Assembly (NCBI GenBank): GCA_900547005.1
Contig: URER01000003.1
Coordinates: 1-64,000 of the forward strand
Direction: 5' to 3'
DNA from: an uncultured Prevotella sp.
Lineage (GTDB): Bacteria > Bacteroidota > Bacteroidia > Bacteroidales > Bacteroidaceae
Length of the DNA stretch: 64,000 bases
The notes beneath the pieces were generated by a model. It was not told the origin of the DNA. It searched no databases and was given only the letters and a program-made list of their open reading frames with translations. Positions within the stretch are counted from its first letter, which is position 1. The number at the start of each line of letters is the position of its first letter. A program made the translations under genes and the position numbers. Of the stretch, positions 25,342 through 35,261 are shown piece after piece.

Positions 25342-27714
25342 TTAGAACGGCAGACCAATAGCAAGGTGCAAAGTCTGTGCATCGTTGAAGTGGCCGATGT
25401 TGTAGAAGCCGCTTCTTCCGGTCTCGTAAGGCACGTGCAGACCGATACCCCAGTCAAGACGGATGATGAAGAACGACAAATCATAACGTAGTCCGATGCC
25501 CGTTCCGACGGCAAGCTCCTTGAAGACGTTACCGAACTTGAACTTCGCTCCGGGACGGTTGTCGTCTTCTTTCATCGCCCAGACATTGCCGGCGTCGATG
25601 AAAATGGCACCGTACATCTTGCCGAAAAGGCGCGGACGGTATTCTATGTTGGCGAGGAACTTGATGTCGCCGGTCTGTTCTACATACGACGACAGGTTGT
25701 CGGCAGGCCTATACTTGCCCGGTCCGATGCTCCGCACGTTGAAAGCGCGTATCGTATTGGCTCCTCCGGCGTAGAATTGCTCAGTATATGGCGCGACAAC
25801 GGAGTTTCCATACGACCAGATCACGCCGCCGTTGACGTGGGCCGCGATAGAGGAGTGTTCGGTGAGCCGCCATGTCTTGGTGAAGTTTGTTTCAAGTTTG
25901 AGGAATTGAGCGAACGGATTCTTGAACAGTTCCTTGTTCTTTTCGCTCCAGTCTTTGCCGAATGCGGCGTAGCCTGCGGCGAGAATGTTGGATGCCTCGC
26001 TTACGGTGGTCCACCAACTGATAGGACTTCTGTATGACTCGGGGCTGTGATAAGAGTGGGAGAACGACATCTTAGGTATGAACTGGTCGGCCATTGATAC
26101 TTTCAGATACGGGTGCTGTTCTTGCAGGCGCATGAAAGAGTCAGTCTTCTGGTTCATGTATTCGTATGCAAGACTGAGCGGGGTGAACTCAAAAGAGGTC
26201 TGTGCTGTCTTGCGCCAGTTATAGCGTATTTCTCCCGAAACGATGTGCCGTTTGAAATACGTGGCGCGGTTTATCGTGTTCATCGCAGCTTTTACGACGG
26301 TAGATGGCGTGTCGTAGTAGCGCGTGCGGCGTCTGCGGCGTCTGTTTTGACCGTTGCCTGATGATGTTGAACGCTTCTTTCGGAATAACGAAGTGAACGG
26401 ATTAAGTATTCGCGGATAGTGTATTGACGCCTCACCGCCATATTCATAAGAGTTGATGCCGGAGCTTGTGCCTTCCGAACTGTGCCCGGTCTGCCACTCA
26501 TACGAGCCGTGCAGGTTGATGTCGAGCAGTTCGCCGCCTCTGAAAGCGTTGCGTCGGGTGAGACCGACAATCATTTCCGGGCCGTATTTGCCACTCGTCT
26601 TGCCTTTGCCGTAGGCCTCGACGTAGAAGTCGTAGGGCTTGTCGAAGACGCAGTTAATGTTCATGTCGAGTGTGTTGCAGGCTGCGGTGGTGTCGCGAGG
26701 AGTGAAGGTGAACGTGGTGGTGGTGAAGAGTCCGGTGCTGTTGAGCAACTTTTGCGACTCTTCGTGCTTCTCCCTGCTGTATAGCTGCTTGGCGCGCAGC
26801 TTCAGGTTGTTGCGAAGTACACGCATACGCACGGGCATCCGCTTGCCGTTATAGTTCACGGTGAAGTTTCTCGTGTGGCGTGTGCTGTCGAGTTTCTCGT
26901 TGAATGTCTTGCGAAAGTTAACTACCACGTTGCCTATATACCACTCGTGTGTGGCTTTTATGTCGTCCTGCTCAAGCATTTGCAGGCGTAGCTGTACTTT
27001 CCCGGGAACGGAAACGGTGTCTGCGAGATATGATGCGTCGTTCTTGTCGTAGTAGTAATATCCGTGGTCTCGGAACAGGTCGGCTATGCGCAGACGCTCG
27101 TTTTCGAGTTCGGATATATCGAACGGGTCTCCTTTTTTTATATAGGTGTCGCTGATGTTGGCATTCATCACGCTGTCGGTAGCGGCCGGGAAGTTTATAT
27201 AACTGATGCTGTCGACGGTCCACAAGTGCCCCAAATCAACTTTATAGGCTAACTTGCTTTTCTTTGGATTGCTTTGTGGTAGTGTCTCAAAGTTTATCTT
27301 GCCGTTGAAATAGCCGCGTTTCCGCAGCATATTCTCACCCACCGTGACGCGTAGTTCAGGGTTGACATGGCTCATAAGTACCGGTTTCGTGCCGAAAGCC
27401 TTTGTTATCCAGCGGCTGAAGGCGGTGCTGTCGTTGCTGAACGCGTTCCATATCCACAGGCCGATGGGGAAGGGGGAGCGGTATGTTGAACTGCCGAAGA
27501 GAGCCGCGTTTGGCTTTGTCGCAAGCACGTATTCGAGTTCTTCCTGCGTAGTAATGAAGTGATCGTTCTTCTCGTAGTTCTCGTATTTTGTCGATTTCAT
27601 GCCCGTGTATAACTGTTCGCCGTCGGGAATGGCACTCGTTGTGGAGCACGACGTGATGACAACCGCGCTTATCAGCAGTATAGCTATTATTGATATGTGT
27701 TTATTTCTTCTCAT
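25342..27714 (-). CDS. tamL: TamL: BamA/TamA-superfamily outer membrane lipoprotein
   Basis: The 790-residue product begins with a lipoprotein signal (lipobox VITSC, Cys23) and CSTTSAIPDGEQLYTG, typical of the Bacteroidota TamL lipoprotein. POTRA-like domains fill about 30-330 and an Omp85 beta-barrel fills the rest. The barrel carries FYAGGANTIRAFNVRSIGPG, FIDAGNVW and a terminal Phe in AIGLPF. It works with TamB in inserting or moving outer-membrane components. An Arg run (RRRRRRTR, around 460) sits in a loop. The start overlaps the tamB stop by 14 bp. Confidence 0.9.
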   Translation of the reverse strand: MRRNKHISIIAILLISAVVITSCSTTSAIPDGEQLYTGMKSTKYENYEKNDHFITTQEELEYVLATKPNAALFGSSTYRSPFPIGLWIWNAFSNDSTAFSRWITKAFGTKPVLMSHVNPELRVTVGENMLRKRGYFNGKINFETLPQSNPKKSKLAYKVDLGHLWTVDSISYINFPAATDSVMNANISDTYIKKGDPFDISELENERLRIADLFRDHGYYYYDKNDASYLADTVSVPGKVQLRLQMLEQDDIKATHEWYIGNVVVNFRKTFNEKLDSTRHTRNFTVNYNGKRMPVRMRVLRNNLKLRAKQLYSREKHEESQKLLNSTGLFTTTTFTFTPRDTTAACNTLDMNINCVFDKPYDFYVEAYGKGKTSGKYGPEMIVGLTRRNAFRGGELLDINLHGSYEWQTGHSSEGTSSGINSYEYGGEASIHYPRILNPFTSLFRKKRSTSSGNGQNRRRRRRTRYYDTPSTVVKAAMNTINRATYFKRHIVSGEIRYNWRKTAQTSFEFTPLSLAYEYMNQKTDSFMRLQEQHPYLKVSMADQFIPKMSFSHSYHSPESYRSPISWWTTVSEASNILAAGYAAFGKDWSEKNKELFKNPFAQFLKLETNFTKTWRLTEHSSIAAHVNGGVIWSYGNSVVAPYTEQFYAGGANTIRAFNVRSIGPGKYRPADNLSSYVEQTGDIKFLANIEYRPRLFGKMYGAIFIDAGNVWAMKEDDNRPGAKFKFGNVFKELAVGTGIGLRYDLSFFIIRLDWGIGLHVPYETGRSGFYNIGHFNDAQTLHLAIGLPF

Positions 27715-30700
27715 TTATGAAAGTTACGAGTGTGTCTTTTTTCTGTTCATTTGCCGGAGGTGCCGGTGCTTTCTTCTTGAATCGGAAGATGTCGCTCAGC
27801 TTTTCCAGTTTGCGTTTCCACATAAAACCTGCGCCAAACTGACTGATATTGCCTTCTAACCAGTCGTATGCCTCGCGCTCATAGAAGAGCTTCAGATACT
27901 GAGTCTCGTTCTTGTTGAGGCGGTATTCCATCGAGAAGTTGTCGAAGAATGCTCCGTTGTCGCCCGCCGCCTCGCTTCCTGTCGACACGCGTCCGCCCAT
28001 CATGATGCGCAAACGGTTGTTGAGAAGCTGCTTAGAGAACTTGAATGTGTAGTCGGTGTGCAACGCTCCGGCCGCATCGGTGGATGTCTCGAGGTTTGCG
28101 GAGAGGTCGAGCCCCATCGAACGCAGTGCGCTTCCGGTGATATTATTTATCTCGCTTTGCATGAACGAAGCCAGTGCGCCGCTCATTGCGGAGTTTGTCG
28201 TGCCTCCGCCTTCGCCCAGATACATTCCTGAAGCGAGCATGGAAACAGCGAGTTTGCCGCGCTCTTCCTTGCTTTTCATGTTCAGTTCGTTCTGCATCTG
28301 CATATCTTCCGGTGTGTTGATGATGAACTCTATCCACGGCTTCGACATAGTTTGTGTGAGGCTTACGCCACATTCAAAGTCGACAATCTTGCCGGATGAT
28401 GAGCCGTCGGCCACGTTTGCCTTTAGGTTTTCTGTAGCTGTGATGTTCAACGTCGGGTTATACGGGTCGCCGAGGAACTCGATGTAGCTTCCGTCCTTGA
28501 TGTTGAAGGTGTGCAGCGGAATGACCGGCAGCGAGTATTTCATTTCTCCTGAGCTGAGGGTGTAGCGCCCGAAGAGTTGGAAATCGCTTGCCGAGTTGAA
28601 GAGCATACGCAGGTTGCCACCGCCGATGAGGTCGATATAGTTGGAATGGTCAGCGTTCAGCGCGCAAACAATGTGCGCCTGCTCGTCTATTTCAATGCCC
28701 ATGGCCATCGTAAATCCGCCCATATCGGGTCGCATTTTGACAGTTTCGGGTATTGTATCGCTGAAGTTTGTGAACTTGATGAGGTCGTCCATCTGGCTGT
28801 CTGTGGTGAGAGCCGATTCCCGCAGCATATATGTCATGTCTGTTCCGCCGAGAATGTCGAGCTTGCCGAGCATGGTAAGACGGTTGAGCGGGCCTTTCAT
28901 CGTGCCGAGATAGTTTACGTATGCCTTGCCGTAGACTTCGGAACGCGCTGTTTCTTTAGCATCAATGAGCAAGAAATTCTCGGCTTTCATGCGCACATCG
29001 AGGTTCATATTTTCCATATCAGAGAAGTCGAGCGCGCCCTGGATGTTCAACGGGCTGTCGTTGTTGGCATACATCTCGAAGTTCTCGAACAACAGTTTGC
29101 TGTTCTGTATGCGCACAGGGTCGTTGGCGAACCGCATCCTTACACCGTAAGGAGTGCTGTATAGGTAGCATGAATCAAGGTAGACCTCGCCGTTTATGTC
29201 GAGTTTGCCGAGCGGTCCGTTCACTGTCAGTTCGCCGTCACTGACTCCATCAAGTCCGACAATCTGGTCGGGGATGAATCCGTTGATGTAGTTTAGCGGG
29301 AAACGGGCGAGTGTGAACTTAGCATCGAGGTTGCCGTCGTCCTTTGAATCGTATGTACCGTTGAGCGTACCGATTTCTATATTGTCCCTTGTTATGATGG
29401 CATCGACGTAGTGAGTACCGTCCGCAAGAGGCATATACACAAGCTGACTGCCGACATCGCCCATCGGATTGCCTTCGTAGACGAGCTTGCTTACGGTAAG
29501 GTCGCTTGAAACGGTCAGGTCTTCCGGCGTCTGCACCACGTGGAAGTCACCGTCGAGGACTCCCGAAACACGCGGCATATACGGCAGAACGGAGAATACT
29601 TTCTCAAGCTCGAAGCGGTGCATGGACAGCGTTATGTTCTGCAATGCGGTCATGTCGCTGTCGTCTGTGTAGATGTAAGCACCCGCACCGTCGTCTGAGT
29701 GCAGTCTCATGTTTGCCGAGACACGGTGGTCTTTACCCATGAAAATATAGTTGCTGTCGTTTACATGGAACTCTTTGTAACCGATAATGTTCGTTGCCGA
29801 TGCAAGATTTAGGTACACACCACGCTCTGTAACATTAGCAAGAAGTCCGACATCGAGGCCGGTTTTATTGTTTGCATCGACAATCTTAGCGTTTGTGCGC
29901 AATCCCTTTTCGTGCAAATAGCCATTCAGCAGCCCCTTAAAAGGATATGCGTTGTTGCGGTTATTGAGTATGCGCACATCGTAGTTGAGGCGGCTTGTGT
30001 CTGATTCGAGAGCCAGATAAACCGAATCGAGGGTAACGCTGTCTTTTAACAGGGACATCGATGAAATGTAACCCTTGCCATTCAGCCCGATGGAAGGGGA
30101 TGACGTAAATTCGAGATTTGCTCCGTTGAATGTATATCCGTAGTGTTTTAGCAGAGTTGTTAGCAAATTGTTGTCTCCGCTGAGTAGTGCGATGTGGGCG
30201 TCCGGAAGCTGCTTCCGCAACTCACTCAGCACTAAATGCTTGTTGTCAAGCTGCTTTCCGATGTTCTTGGATAGGGCTTGGATTTGCCTGCCCATCTTCT
30301 CATAGCCGTCTTTTGCATTGAAATCGAGGTAGAAATCGCCACTGTTAATCTTTGCGTATGTCGTGTCGCGGCGCGTAAGAATATCGAGTGCCATATCGTG
30401 TGCCTCGTATTTGCGCTTGTTGTCGTCCAAAGTTACGTCGCCGATAAGGCCCCGCACGGCGTAGGAACTTCGTAAATCAGACTTGATATCAACATCTGCA
30501 CATACGGATAAAGCCAAAGGGGTATCGAAAGCACCAAGCTGATAGAGGTCGGCGCGGTCTATTCTGCCGTTGAAGTTGGCAGCCAGCACGCCTCGCTGCA
30601 TTGTGCCGTGAATGTCAAAGTCTCCGTCAGCGAGTGGAATCACATCGTTCTTTCCACGCAACTCACGTACGGAAAGCTCGCCAATATGCCCGTTTACATA

Positions 30701-32587
30701 ATGATAATTGCTAAGGTTGGATTTTATATGCAGGTCGGCATCTGTGGAAACAAGATATTTCTTGTCTGCAATACCGAGTGTTTTGAGGTCGGCATTGGTT
30801 ACGTTTCCTTTGAAAGTAACGTCTATATTATTGCGTTTGAACGTTCCGCCAACGGTAAAGTGGCCTCCGAACATATTACTCCGGCTATCCACTTTCGCAT
30901 AAATCTTACCGTTCCGCAGGTTTACATTACTGCGTATGCCGCCAAGTTGGTAGCGGTCGTACTTGAAATCGCGAATGTCGGCGGTGAGAGTGAGGCCGGT
31001 TTGTGGCGAAAGGAAGTCGGTTCCTTTGCCGTGCATGGCTATTTCGCCGGTGAAAGGCGACAGTCCCATATTTGGCAGGAAGTGCTGTAAAGGCAGTCGT
31101 GAGGCCTTCGCCTTGACATCATAGGCCATTGTCTTAGTGTCAATCACGCCGATGAGGCGCAGAGTTCCGCCACCTTCACCCGCATTGAGGTCTGCCGTGT
31201 ATGCCGAACGGTTGGCTTTTATCCTTCCGTCAATGTCTATTCCTTGTGGCAGACGGATGGTCTTACGCACATCATCTGGCAGCATTGCCGTTACAAATGC
31301 CAAGTTTCCGGTATGCCCTTTCAGCTTCACATCCATGCGCATACGCTCCATGTTGGTTGGATTGGCCATCCAGCCGTTTGCAAAGAGGCGTAATGAAGTT
31401 GGGATATTAAGATTAAGATTCTTGAAAGTGATGTATTTGAGGTTGCCTTCTGCCTTCCCCTTTATCTCAATCGGATAACGGGGAAAGTTCTTTGTCAAAG
31501 AAGTCGGTAAGCCCGGGGCAAACTTTGTTATGTCTTGGAAGCCTATCGCACCGTCAATCTGAGCGTATAGATTACCCGGATTGGTGTCGCTAAAGGCGTT
31601 CATATCCATACGGAAGTCTGCCGATAGTGTCGTATATAGAGTTTTTAAGGTAATGTCTGGCAGGGAAATTCGTTTGGAATCCATTGCGAAATGCCCTTTG
31701 AAACTGTCGATTTGAAGCCCGCTCTTCTCTTTACATCGCATAGCGCGCACATACATATTAATATTTGGGGAGTCAAAAACAAAGGAATCAACTCCGAGAA
31801 ATATGTCCGTCATGGCTATATGGCTCGCATCGAAGCCTTTGGAATGGGCCACATAGTTCATGTCGTAGTTCAGTTCGCCGCCGTGCCAGTCAAGAGTTCC
31901 TACTTTATATATGCCGTCTTTCAGTCCGAGGTAGGCCGATTTCGCCACGGCCTTGTCCATATTGGTGTGTATCGACATCGTGTCGCCGGGCAAATGTAGA
32001 GTGAAATCGGTAGCAGAGAAGTCTATTTTGTCGATGCTTATCTTCCAGTCTGCCTTGCTTTCGGTAGTGTCCGGCGGTACGGTGTCGCTCAGCGCAATGT
32101 CTATTTGAGCCTGTTCAATCTTCGCCGTGTTCACTCTTACGCTCTCTTTGCTTATGTCTATGCCGTGACTTTGCAGATAAAGTCGCCCTAAACGGCCTTT
32201 TATGCGTGCCGAAGGAATGAAGTTTGTCGTGTTAACCTTTGTGTCTGTAAATTCAAGGGCATCTATTTCGACTTTGCTTTTCAGCAGAGGCATGGCCTGT
32301 ATGTCTACAATCAGTTTGCGGACGTCGGCAACAGTGTCTTTCACTTGTGGCAAAGAGTCATTAGGCTGTATCATCTTGAAGCCCTCAATCTTCAAGTCGA
32401 GAGGGAAGGCGAGGTGTACGTTGTCGACCGAGATGTCCATTCCCGTCTTGCCAGAGGCGTATGATGCCACTTGCTTGACGGCCCAATTCTGTACGGGTGG
32501 TATATAAAGAAGAATAGCCAACAGTAGAAAAAGTACTATCGGCGTTAGTAATAAGATGGCAAACCAGTTTATTATTTTTCTTCTCAT
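27701..32587 (-). CDS. tamB: TamB: translocation and assembly module protein
   Basis: From ATG 32587 (MRRKIINWF) the product has 1628 residues: one N-terminal membrane anchor, a long run of beta-helical AsmA/DUF748-type repeats spanning the periplasm, and a C-terminal DUF490/TamB domain (for example YIDLIGGGNLRMLFN, YSLPVIPLHTFNIKDGSYI, MASGMYLGEGGG-like segment). TamB bridges the inner membrane to TamA/TamL and is linked to lipid and outer-membrane protein transport. The start at 32587 gives an ATGA overlap with the rluA-type stop; a longer frame to 32611 is less likely. Size is normal for the phylum. Confidence 0.9.
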   Translation of the reverse strand: MRRKIINWFAILLLTPIVLFLLLAILLYIPPVQNWAVKQVASYASGKTGMDISVDNVHLAFPLDLKIEGFKMIQPNDSLPQVKDTVADVRKLIVDIQAMPLLKSKVEIDALEFTDTKVNTTNFIPSARIKGRLGRLYLQSHGIDISKESVRVNTAKIEQAQIDIALSDTVPPDTTESKADWKISIDKIDFSATDFTLHLPGDTMSIHTNMDKAVAKSAYLGLKDGIYKVGTLDWHGGELNYDMNYVAHSKGFDASHIAMTDIFLGVDSFVFDSPNINMYVRAMRCKEKSGLQIDSFKGHFAMDSKRISLPDITLKTLYTTLSADFRMDMNAFSDTNPGNLYAQIDGAIGFQDITKFAPGLPTSLTKNFPRYPIEIKGKAEGNLKYITFKNLNLNIPTSLRLFANGWMANPTNMERMRMDVKLKGHTGNLAFVTAMLPDDVRKTIRLPQGIDIDGRIKANRSAYTADLNAGEGGGTLRLIGVIDTKTMAYDVKAKASRLPLQHFLPNMGLSPFTGEIAMHGKGTDFLSPQTGLTLTADIRDFKYDRYQLGGIRSNVNLRNGKIYAKVDSRSNMFGGHFTVGGTFKRNNIDVTFKGNVTNADLKTLGIADKKYLVSTDADLHIKSNLSNYHYVNGHIGELSVRELRGKNDVIPLADGDFDIHGTMQRGVLAANFNGRIDRADLYQLGAFDTPLALSVCADVDIKSDLRSSYAVRGLIGDVTLDDNKRKYEAHDMALDILTRRDTTYAKINSGDFYLDFNAKDGYEKMGRQIQALSKNIGKQLDNKHLVLSELRKQLPDAHIALLSGDNNLLTTLLKHYGYTFNGANLEFTSSPSIGLNGKGYISSMSLLKDSVTLDSVYLALESDTSRLNYDVRILNNRNNAYPFKGLLNGYLHEKGLRTNAKIVDANNKTGLDVGLLANVTERGVYLNLASATNIIGYKEFHVNDSNYIFMGKDHRVSANMRLHSDDGAGAYIYTDDSDMTALQNITLSMHRFELEKVFSVLPYMPRVSGVLDGDFHVVQTPEDLTVSSDLTVSKLVYEGNPMGDVGSQLVYMPLADGTHYVDAIITRDNIEIGTLNGTYDSKDDGNLDAKFTLARFPLNYINGFIPDQIVGLDGVSDGELTVNGPLGKLDINGEVYLDSCYLYSTPYGVRMRFANDPVRIQNSKLLFENFEMYANNDSPLNIQGALDFSDMENMNLDVRMKAENFLLIDAKETARSEVYGKAYVNYLGTMKGPLNRLTMLGKLDILGGTDMTYMLRESALTTDSQMDDLIKFTNFSDTIPETVKMRPDMGGFTMAMGIEIDEQAHIVCALNADHSNYIDLIGGGNLRMLFNSASDFQLFGRYTLSSGEMKYSLPVIPLHTFNIKDGSYIEFLGDPYNPTLNITATENLKANVADGSSSGKIVDFECGVSLTQTMSKPWIEFIINTPEDMQMQNELNMKSKEERGKLAVSMLASGMYLGEGGGTTNSAMSGALASFMQSEINNITGSALRSMGLDLSANLETSTDAAGALHTDYTFKFSKQLLNNRLRIMMGGRVSTGSEAAGDNGAFFDNFSMEYRLNKNETQYLKLFYEREAYDWLEGNISQFGAGFMWKRKLEKLSDIFRFKKKAPAPPANEQKKDTLVTFINEKK

Positions 32588-33258
32588 AGCCCGTCTGTTA
32601 TGGCCTTCCATAGATTATCATTGGGGAGGGGCGCGATTACGGAAATTTCCTGTTTGGAAACCGGATGGACAAACTCCACTTTTCGTGCTAAAAGCGATAT
32701 GCTTCCGTCCGGATTTGAGCGGCGCGCACCGTATTTCAAGTCTCCTTTTATCGGACAACCGATGTTTGCCAGTTGGCATCTTATCTGATGATGCCTGCCT
32801 GTTTTAAGGTTGACCTCAACTAAGGTGTATCTGTCCGACGTGCCGATAATGCGGTAATCCAGCACCGCTTTTTTCGCTCCGTTGCCTTCAGAGTGTCGTA
32901 CATAACTCTTGTTTTGCTTCTCGTTGCGCACCAGCCAGTCGGTCAGGGTGTCCTCATCTTTTGGCGGACGGTTCTGTACGATGGCCCAATAAGTTTTGTG
33001 TACATCGCCGGAACGAAACATTTCGTTTAGTCTGCCAAGAGCTTTGGATGTTTTTGCAAAGACAACCACGCCCGAAACGGGACGGTCGAGGCGATGCACC
33101 ACACCGAGAAACACATTCCCCGGTTTGCAATGAAGCTCCTTGATGTATTTCTTAACAGTTTCCGACAGAGGTACGTCTCCGGTCTTATCTCCCTGAACAA
33201 TCTCTCCGCTCTGCTTGGAAACGATAATGATATGATTGTCTTCGTAAAGTGGAATCAT
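32584..33258 (-). CDS. RluA family pseudouridine synthase
   Basis: The 224-residue product (start MIPLYEDNHI; another ATG lies four codons upstream) has the catalytic motif VVHRLDRPVSGVVVF with the essential Asp, and RHHQIRCQLANIGCPIKGD, which binds RNA and flips the target uridine. There is no S4 domain, so it resembles the short RluC/TruC-like members acting on tRNA or rRNA. Its stop overlaps the tamB start (ATGA), so the three genes rluA-type, tamB and tamL form one translationally linked unit. Confidence 0.88.
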   Translation of the reverse strand: MIPLYEDNHIIIVSKQSGEIVQGDKTGDVPLSETVKKYIKELHCKPGNVFLGVVHRLDRPVSGVVVFAKTSKALGRLNEMFRSGDVHKTYWAIVQNRPPKDEDTLTDWLVRNEKQNKSYVRHSEGNGAKKAVLDYRIIGTSDRYTLVEVNLKTGRHHQIRCQLANIGCPIKGDLKYGARRSNPDGSISLLARKVEFVHPVSKQEISVIAPLPNDNLWKAITDGL

Positions 33259-33265
33259 GATAAAA

Positions 33266-33331
33266 AACAAAAAAGTGAAGTATAAAAGCCGCAGTCAGAC
33301 GATGTCTTCAGTGGTCTTTTATGCTTCACTT
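33266..33331 (-). terminator. Terminator of fabG
   Basis: On the minus strand AAGTGAAGCATAAAAG pairs over 16 bp (one G-U) with CTTTTATACTTCACTT, followed by TTTTGTTTTTT. It begins 16 bp after the fabG stop. Confidence 0.85.
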
Positions 33332-33346
33332 GTATTATTTCGGATA

Positions 33347-34093
33347 TTACATATTCATACCGCCATCAACCTGTATCACCTGTCCGCTGATATAGCTTGA
33401 CATATCTGAAGCCAAGAATGTAGCGACATTGGCGATATCCTCTACGTTACCGCCACGGCGGAGAGGTATCTTGTTAATCCATTCCTTGCGGATGTCGTCC
33501 GGCAGAGCCTGAGTCATTGCTGTGTCGATGAAGCCCGGAGCTATTGCGTTGGCACGGATACCCTTCGGTCCCATCTCCTGTCCGATACTCTTTGCGAGAG
33601 CGATGAGTCCTGCTTTTGAAGCTGCGTAGTTTGCCTGGCCTGCATTACCGTGAACACCGACAACAGATGCCATATTGATGATAGAACCGCCGCGCTGGCG
33701 CATCATTACCGGAACGCAAGCATGAATGAAGTTGAATGCTGACTTCAAGTTGACTGCGATGACAGCGTCCCACTGTGCCTCGGTCATACGGAGCATAAGC
33801 CCGTCCTTCGTGATACCTGCGTTGTTAACGAGGATATCAACAGAGCCAAACTCTTCCTTCACCTGTTTTACAACCTCTTCTGTCTGTGCAAAGTCGGCGG
33901 CGTTGCTTGCATAGCCCTTTGCCTTTACGCCTTTAGCTATGATTTCGCTTTCAGTAGCCTTGCCGTTCTCATCGATAACAAGGTCTGTGAATGCGATGTT
34001 TGCCCCTTCTTCTGCAAATTTCAGTGCGATAGCTTTACCGATACCGCGTGCTGCGCCTGTAATCAGTGCAGTCTTACCTGTAAGTAATCCCAT
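33347..34093 (-). CDS. fabG: 3-oxoacyl-[acyl-carrier-protein] reductase
   Basis: A 248-residue short-chain dehydrogenase: NADPH motif TGAARGIGKAIA at 11-22, NNAG, the catalytic Ser in INMASVVGVHGN and Tyr/Lys in YAASKAGL, then SGQVIQVDGG at the end. The length and the GITKDGLMLRM stretch are typical of FabG, which performs the first reduction of the fatty-acid elongation cycle in the cytoplasm. It lies 104 bp behind a TetR-family gene, probably in one operon, suggesting the regulator senses a lipid-related signal (inference). Confidence 0.93.
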   Translation of the reverse strand: MGLLTGKTALITGAARGIGKAIALKFAEEGANIAFTDLVIDENGKATESEIIAKGVKAKGYASNAADFAQTEEVVKQVKEEFGSVDILVNNAGITKDGLMLRMTEAQWDAVIAVNLKSAFNFIHACVPVMMRQRGGSIINMASVVGVHGNAGQANYAASKAGLIALAKSIGQEMGPKGIRANAIAPGFIDTAMTQALPDDIRKEWINKIPLRRGGNVEDIANVATFLASDMSSYISGQVIQVDGGMNM

Positions 34094-34197
34094 TTTCTTT
34101 GTATGTTTTTTATATTACTATTTCTTATTCTTCGTCAAATGCGAATATCTTATACATAACGCATTTTTCACCTATTTATTATATATAATGTATTCTC

Positions 34198-34791
34198 TTA
34201 TTTCATTCCACCCTTGCCCAAAGCTCCGTAAACGACTTTCGCAACCAGCGGACGCGAAGATTCCTCGGTGAGTCCGTGGCCGAGTCGCCCGTAAATAAAC
34301 GGCACTTCAAGTCCCTTGATACAATAGTGAGTGATGTCTGCTACAAGGTCCACGTCCTCAATATCAAACTCTCCCTCGGCTTTTCCTTCGGTATAGACCT
34401 TGCGGAATAGTTCCAACTCATCCTCGTCGAAGTTCTTGCGCGTCTTCTCCACCATCCAAATGTTGCGGAAGAACTCCGCTCTCAGGTTGCCGTTACGCAT
34501 CACGGTCTCCTTAATCATGCTCAGGTGGGTATATATAAGTTCGATAATCTTGTCTTGCGGGCTGATGTTTTTGGCCGCCACCTCGTCCAACTTGTCGGAT
34601 AAACGTTCCAATTCAGACTCAATAACAGCGTAATATACATCTTCCTTACTTTTAAAGTATGTGTATAAAGTACGTCTGCCTCTTCCTGATGCAACAGCGA
34701 TATCGTTCATTGTTGTATTGGCGATGCCTTTTTTTGCAAATAGCAATCTGGCAACGTCAACGAGATTTTGTCTTGTTTTTGATATTGACAT
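34198..34791 (-). CDS. TetR family transcriptional regulator
   Basis: The 197-residue protein has an N-terminal TetR helix-turn-helix (about 8-54: NLVDVARLLFAKKGIANTTM, then DIAVASGRGRRTLYTYFKSKEDVYYAV) and an all-helical C-terminal ligand domain. A palindrome TTGCACAT-N10-ATGTGCAA at 34818-34843 overlaps the proximal promoter box, so it probably represses its own operon, which includes fabG. The ligand is unknown. Confidence 0.9.
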   Translation of the reverse strand: MSISKTRQNLVDVARLLFAKKGIANTTMNDIAVASGRGRRTLYTYFKSKEDVYYAVIESELERLSDKLDEVAAKNISPQDKIIELIYTHLSMIKETVMRNGNLRAEFFRNIWMVEKTRKNFDEDELELFRKVYTEGKAEGEFDIEDVDLVADITHYCIKGLEVPFIYGRLGHGLTEESSRPLVAKVVYGALGKGGMK

Positions 34792-34817
34792 ATTCTTAAT
34801 TCCCTCGCATTTATGTA

Positions 34818-34872
34818 TTGCACATTAGAAGTATTATGTGCAAAAGTATAGTTTTTCTTCTATATATACAAA
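34818..34872 (-). promoter_or_regulatory. tetR-fabG promoter with overlapping operator
   Basis: On the minus strand TTTG (34869-34872), 20 bp and TACTTTTG (34841-34848) form a perfect promoter. The inverted repeat TTGCACAT/ATGTGCAA (34818-34825 and 34836-34843) covers the start site region, as expected for a TetR operator. Confidence 0.7.
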
Positions 34873-34964
34873 TATTTTAATACAAATTACACATTAAATC
34901 CGTTTCCGTATGTCTTTATTTATAGTTTCTTATGGGATGGTTCCGGCAGATATATATCGCGCAT

Positions 34965-35123
34965 AGTACTCGGGTGATTTGGGTGTACTCGAGTGATTTG
35001 GGTGTAGTACTCGAGTATTTTGGGTGTGGTACTCGAGTATTTTGGGTGTAGTACTTGAGTATTTTGGGCTTGATTACTTGAGTAATTTCGGCTTGATTAC
35101 TTGAGTATTTAAGGCTTAGTACT
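34965..35123. repeat. 22/23-bp palindrome array C (core TACTCGAGTA)
   Basis: Seven units carry TACTCGGGTG, TACTCGAGTG, TACTCGAGTA (twice), TACTTGAGTA (three times) and a decayed TACTGC. Spacing is 19, then 22, 22, 22, 23, 23, 22. The core is that of array A but the spacers differ (TTTTGGGTGTA versus TTTCGGGCTT). It sits between the divergent tetR and initiator tRNA genes. Confidence 0.85.
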
Positions 35124-35196
35124 GCACAGCTTAGTCCGTTTAAGACTCGTATTATGACCTTAATTAAAAGAGAAAATAAAAATAATGGCATTATTA

Positions 35197-35228
35197 TTTG
35201 GCGGTTTCGCGGAAAAGTAGTACCTTTG
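35197..35228 (+). promoter_or_regulatory. Promoter of the initiator tRNA gene
   Basis: TTTG (35197-35200), exactly 20 bp, TACCTTTG (35221-35228): a perfect match 34 bp before the mature tRNA. Confidence 0.8.
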
Positions 35229-35261
35229 CACACGCAAATCCGATAAGGGTTAGATTAATAT

